Positions 6,371 through 7,751 of a stretch of 7,751 nt of DNA are shown piece by piece. The position numbers and the translations under genes are program-made. The DNA comes from Thermoleophilaceae bacterium. Its GTDB lineage: Bacteria > Actinomycetota > Thermoleophilia > Solirubrobacterales > Thermoleophilaceae. Each line of letters opens with the position of its first letter. Position 1 is the stretch's first letter. Below the pieces are notes generated by a model. The model was given only the letters and a program-made list of their open reading frames with translations. It searched no databases and was not told where the DNA came from. The stretch lies in assembly GCA_013696905.1 (NCBI GenBank), contig JACCXP010000304.1, positions 1 through 7,751 on the forward strand, in the 5' to 3' direction.

Positions 6371-7372
6371 GTGTCCACAGTCAGCCCAGTCGCACAACCG
6401 CACGAGATCGTCTGGACGCTCACGAACAACGTCGTTGCGTCGAGATCGCTTCAAGTGGTGGCCGAGCTCGCTGTGGCCGACCACATCGCGGAGGAAACGG
6501 TGAGCGTCAAGCAGTTGGCGTCGGCGTGCGCCGCCGACCCGGACGGGCTCGACCGGGTCCTGCACCTGTTGTCGACATACGGGATCTTCGAGCGACACGC
6601 CGACGGCTACGGCCACACCGACGCCTCCCGGCTCCTGCGCAGCGACCACCCGATGTCCATGCGGGCCTTCTCTCGAATGATGGGGATGCCGGTCATCCGC
6701 GCCTCGTTCGACCAGCTCGAGCACTCGGTCCGGACGGGTTCGCCGGCCATCGAGCTGGCGGCGGGAGACGGACTGTGGCCCTACCTGGTCGGCCATCCGG
6801 AGGAAGCCCAGATCTTCGGCCAGGCGATGACGGGTAAGGCGGCCGCTGACACCGCCGCCGTGCTGGGCGCCTATGACCTCGGCCGCTTCGACACGATCGC
6901 TGACATCGGAGGTGGGCGCGGGCATCTGCTGCGCGCCGTGCTGGACGCCGTGCCGACGGCCGAAGGGATCCTGTTCGACCTTCCCGACGTCATTCAGACG
7001 CTGGACATCGGTCGTGACCGGCTCACCGCACGGGCGGGCGACTTCTTCGTCGACCCGCTCCCGACGGCGGACGCCTACATCCTCATGGAGGTGATCCATG
7101 ACTGGCCCGATGCCGAGGCCGCCGCCATCTTCACCGCCATCCGCCGAGCCGCTTCGCCCGGTGCACGGGTGCTCATCATCGAGAACGTCCTCGGAGACAC
7201 CGAATCCGATCCGCGAGGCCACACGCTCGACGTGATCATGTTGGCGGTCACCGGTGGGAGGGAGCGAACCGGCAGTCGGCTAGGCGGGCTCTTGGAAGCG
7301 GCCGACTTCGCCAACATCAGTGTGATCGACACGGCCGGTCCCCTGCGCATCGTGGAGGCCGTTGCCGAATGA
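6371..7372 (+). CDS. SAM-dependent O-methyltransferase (Methyltransf_2 / COMT-like family)
   Basis: This enzyme is expected to transfer a methyl group from S-adenosylmethionine to a hydroxyl of a small, probably aromatic or polyketide-like molecule in the cytoplasm. The product has 333 residues, normal for the family. The N-terminal third (about 10-100) is the helical winged-helix dimerisation domain, with the typical LASACAADPDGLDRVLHLL segment. SAM-binding motif I is DIGGGRGH (178-185), followed by LFDLPDVI. The catalytic His lies in VIHDWPD (His243), matching the HDW signature of plant COMT-type and bacterial anthracycline O-methyltransferases such as DnrK. A later IIENVL strand is also conserved. 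All catalytic motifs are present, so it should be active. The GTG start is set by AAGGAGG. The gene follows the LAL regulator, with no terminator between them, and ends in a hairpin. No polyketide synthase, P450 or other biosynthetic gene is in view, so the substrate is open. Confidence 0.92.
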   Translation: MSTVSPVAQPHEIVWTLTNNVVASRSLQVVAELAVADHIAEETVSVKQLASACAADPDGLDRVLHLLSTYGIFERHADGYGHTDASRLLRSDHPMSMRAFSRMMGMPVIRASFDQLEHSVRTGSPAIELAAGDGLWPYLVGHPEEAQIFGQAMTGKAAADTAAVLGAYDLGRFDTIADIGGGRGHLLRAVLDAVPTAEGILFDLPDVIQTLDIGRDRLTARAGDFFVDPLPTADAYILMEVIHDWPDAEAAAIFTAIRRAASPGARVLIIENVLGDTESDPRGHTLDVIMLAVTGGRERTGSRLGGLLEAADFANISVIDTAGPLRIVEAVAE

Positions 7373-7373
7373 T

Positions 7374-7397
7374 GGCCGCGCACCGCGGTGTGCGGCC
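7374..7397 (+). terminator. Hairpin terminator right after the methyltransferase
   Basis: GGCCGCGCAC (7374-7383) pairs with GTGTGCGGCC (7388-7397) around a CGCG loop: ten pairs, one of them G-U. It begins one base after the TGA. A second small stem, CCGTC-TTC-GACGG (7396-7408), overlaps its end. No run of T follows, as is common in high-GC actinobacteria. It probably ends the LAL-methyltransferase transcript and separates it from the IS remnant. Confidence 0.65.
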
Positions 7398-7442
7398 GTC
7401 TTCGACGGAAGGTCGCCCGCTCAATCAGCCAAGGAGCTTATC

Positions 7443-7751
7443 CTAAGTACTGAAGAAGAACAGTCCGATCGCGGCCTTCAGCATGCTGGCGTATTTGGTT
7501 ATCGGTGGTCGGTAGCGACCGCCTTCCTCGCTGAGCATCCGCCATGTCTTGAGGTGCGCGATAGCGTGTTCTACCGCGGCCCTGATTCGACAGCTGTGTG
7601 TTGAATTCGGCGTGGGTATCGTGAAGTTCGGCTCCGGCGGGCTTTCGGATCGGCGTGAGGTCGATGCCGTCGACACCGACATAGCCGAGGTCGGCGAGGG
7701 TGTGGGTGTCGCCAAGCGCCTCGCGCAGTCCGGACGCGGCGTAGGCGTGGA
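7443..7751 (-). pseudogene. C-terminal part of an IS5-like (DDE_Tnp_4-type) transposase, frameshifted and cut by the window edge
   Basis: Two minus-strand frames together give the end of a DDE transposase. From 7749 to about 7590 the reading is HAYAASGLREALGDTHTLAD, then LGYVGVDG and RKPAGAELHDTHAEFNTQLS. From about 7590 to the TAG at 7443-7445 the match moves to another frame: IRAAVEHAIAHLKTWRMLSE, and onward to AAIGLFFFST. These are the known closing segments of the family. The Asp in LADLGYVG and the Glu in AVEHAIAHLK are the likely second and third catalytic acids. The frames join at about 7583-7592, where one base too many or two too few breaks the gene. It could be a dead copy, a sequencing error, or less likely a programmed frameshift (no slippery run is seen). 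The IS end should lie just left of the stop; the stop region reads CTTATCCTAAG (7437-7447). The other end is outside the window. Confidence 0.8.

Larger units (their letters stand above)
3146..7751. mobile_element. Left end of a putative tRNA-Ala-integrated genomic island (continues past the window)
   Basis: The boundary is set by the truncated tRNA-Ala. Everything to its right in the window (LAL regulator, O-methyltransferase, transposase remnant) would be inside the element. Supporting signs are the change from SD-less to strong-SD genes at the boundary, apparently lower G+C and more mixed codon use to the right (judged by eye), and an IS remnant near the cargo. No integrase, excisionase or second att site is in view. 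By polarity the integrase is expected near the intact tRNA, at the far end. It could be an integrative element or a decayed island. Confidence 0.5.

Noticed and set aside
5539..7222. Long minus-strand frames under the LuxR and methyltransferase genes
   Set aside because: They are antisense shadows of two genes with clear, intact family motifs.
7362..7604. 80-residue plus-strand frame overlapping the methyltransferase end and the transposase
   Set aside because: It is antisense to the transposase remnant and crosses the terminator hairpin; no support as a gene.
1..7751. CRISPR array, toxin-antitoxin pair or phage-defence genes
   Set aside because: No regularly spaced repeats, and no small paired genes or defence-family motifs, were found on either strand.

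Overview
The window looks like chromosome from a high-GC actinomycete. Very high G+C, long GAF-GGDEF signalling proteins, a two-domain CFP-30B-like VOC protein and a LAL-type LuxR regulator all fit Actinomycetota. The acidic protein at 1480-2070 makes me lean to Thermoleophilia/Solirubrobacterales, but that is inference without any database search.

Left part, 1-3103 (resident-looking): the 3' part of a membrane-anchored diguanylate cyclase (2-1423); a small, very acidic Pro/Glu-rich protein of unknown function (1480-2070); two hairpins in the convergent gap, the second a strong bidirectional terminator (2217-2256); and a two-domain VOC/glyoxalase-fold protein on the minus strand (2266-3045). 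The two complete genes have no visible Shine-Dalgarno sequence, but each has a TANNNT box 6-8 bases before its start codon, as expected for leaderless transcripts.

Junction, 3104-3146: a 43-base exact 3' half of a tRNA-Ala(TGC) gene on the minus strand. It runs from the anticodon loop to the discriminator base and its 5' half is missing. This is the classic scar left when a tyrosine-recombinase element integrates into a tRNA gene. Its polarity puts the element to the right (higher coordinates), with the intact tRNA-Ala expected at the far end, outside the window. A run of hairpins (3158-3244) lies just inside this boundary.

Right part, 3147-7751 (putative island): a 961-residue LAL-family LuxR regulator (3397-6282), followed 88 bases later on the same strand by a SAM-dependent O-methyltransferase (6371-7372). 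Both have good Shine-Dalgarno sequences. A hairpin terminator follows the methyltransferase, and then the C-terminal end of a frameshifted IS5-like (DDE_Tnp_4-type) transposase runs in from the right edge on the minus strand. The regulator and methyltransferase probably form a two-gene unit in which an ATP- and ligand-gated activator controls a tailoring or modification enzyme. The substrate cannot be told from the sequence.
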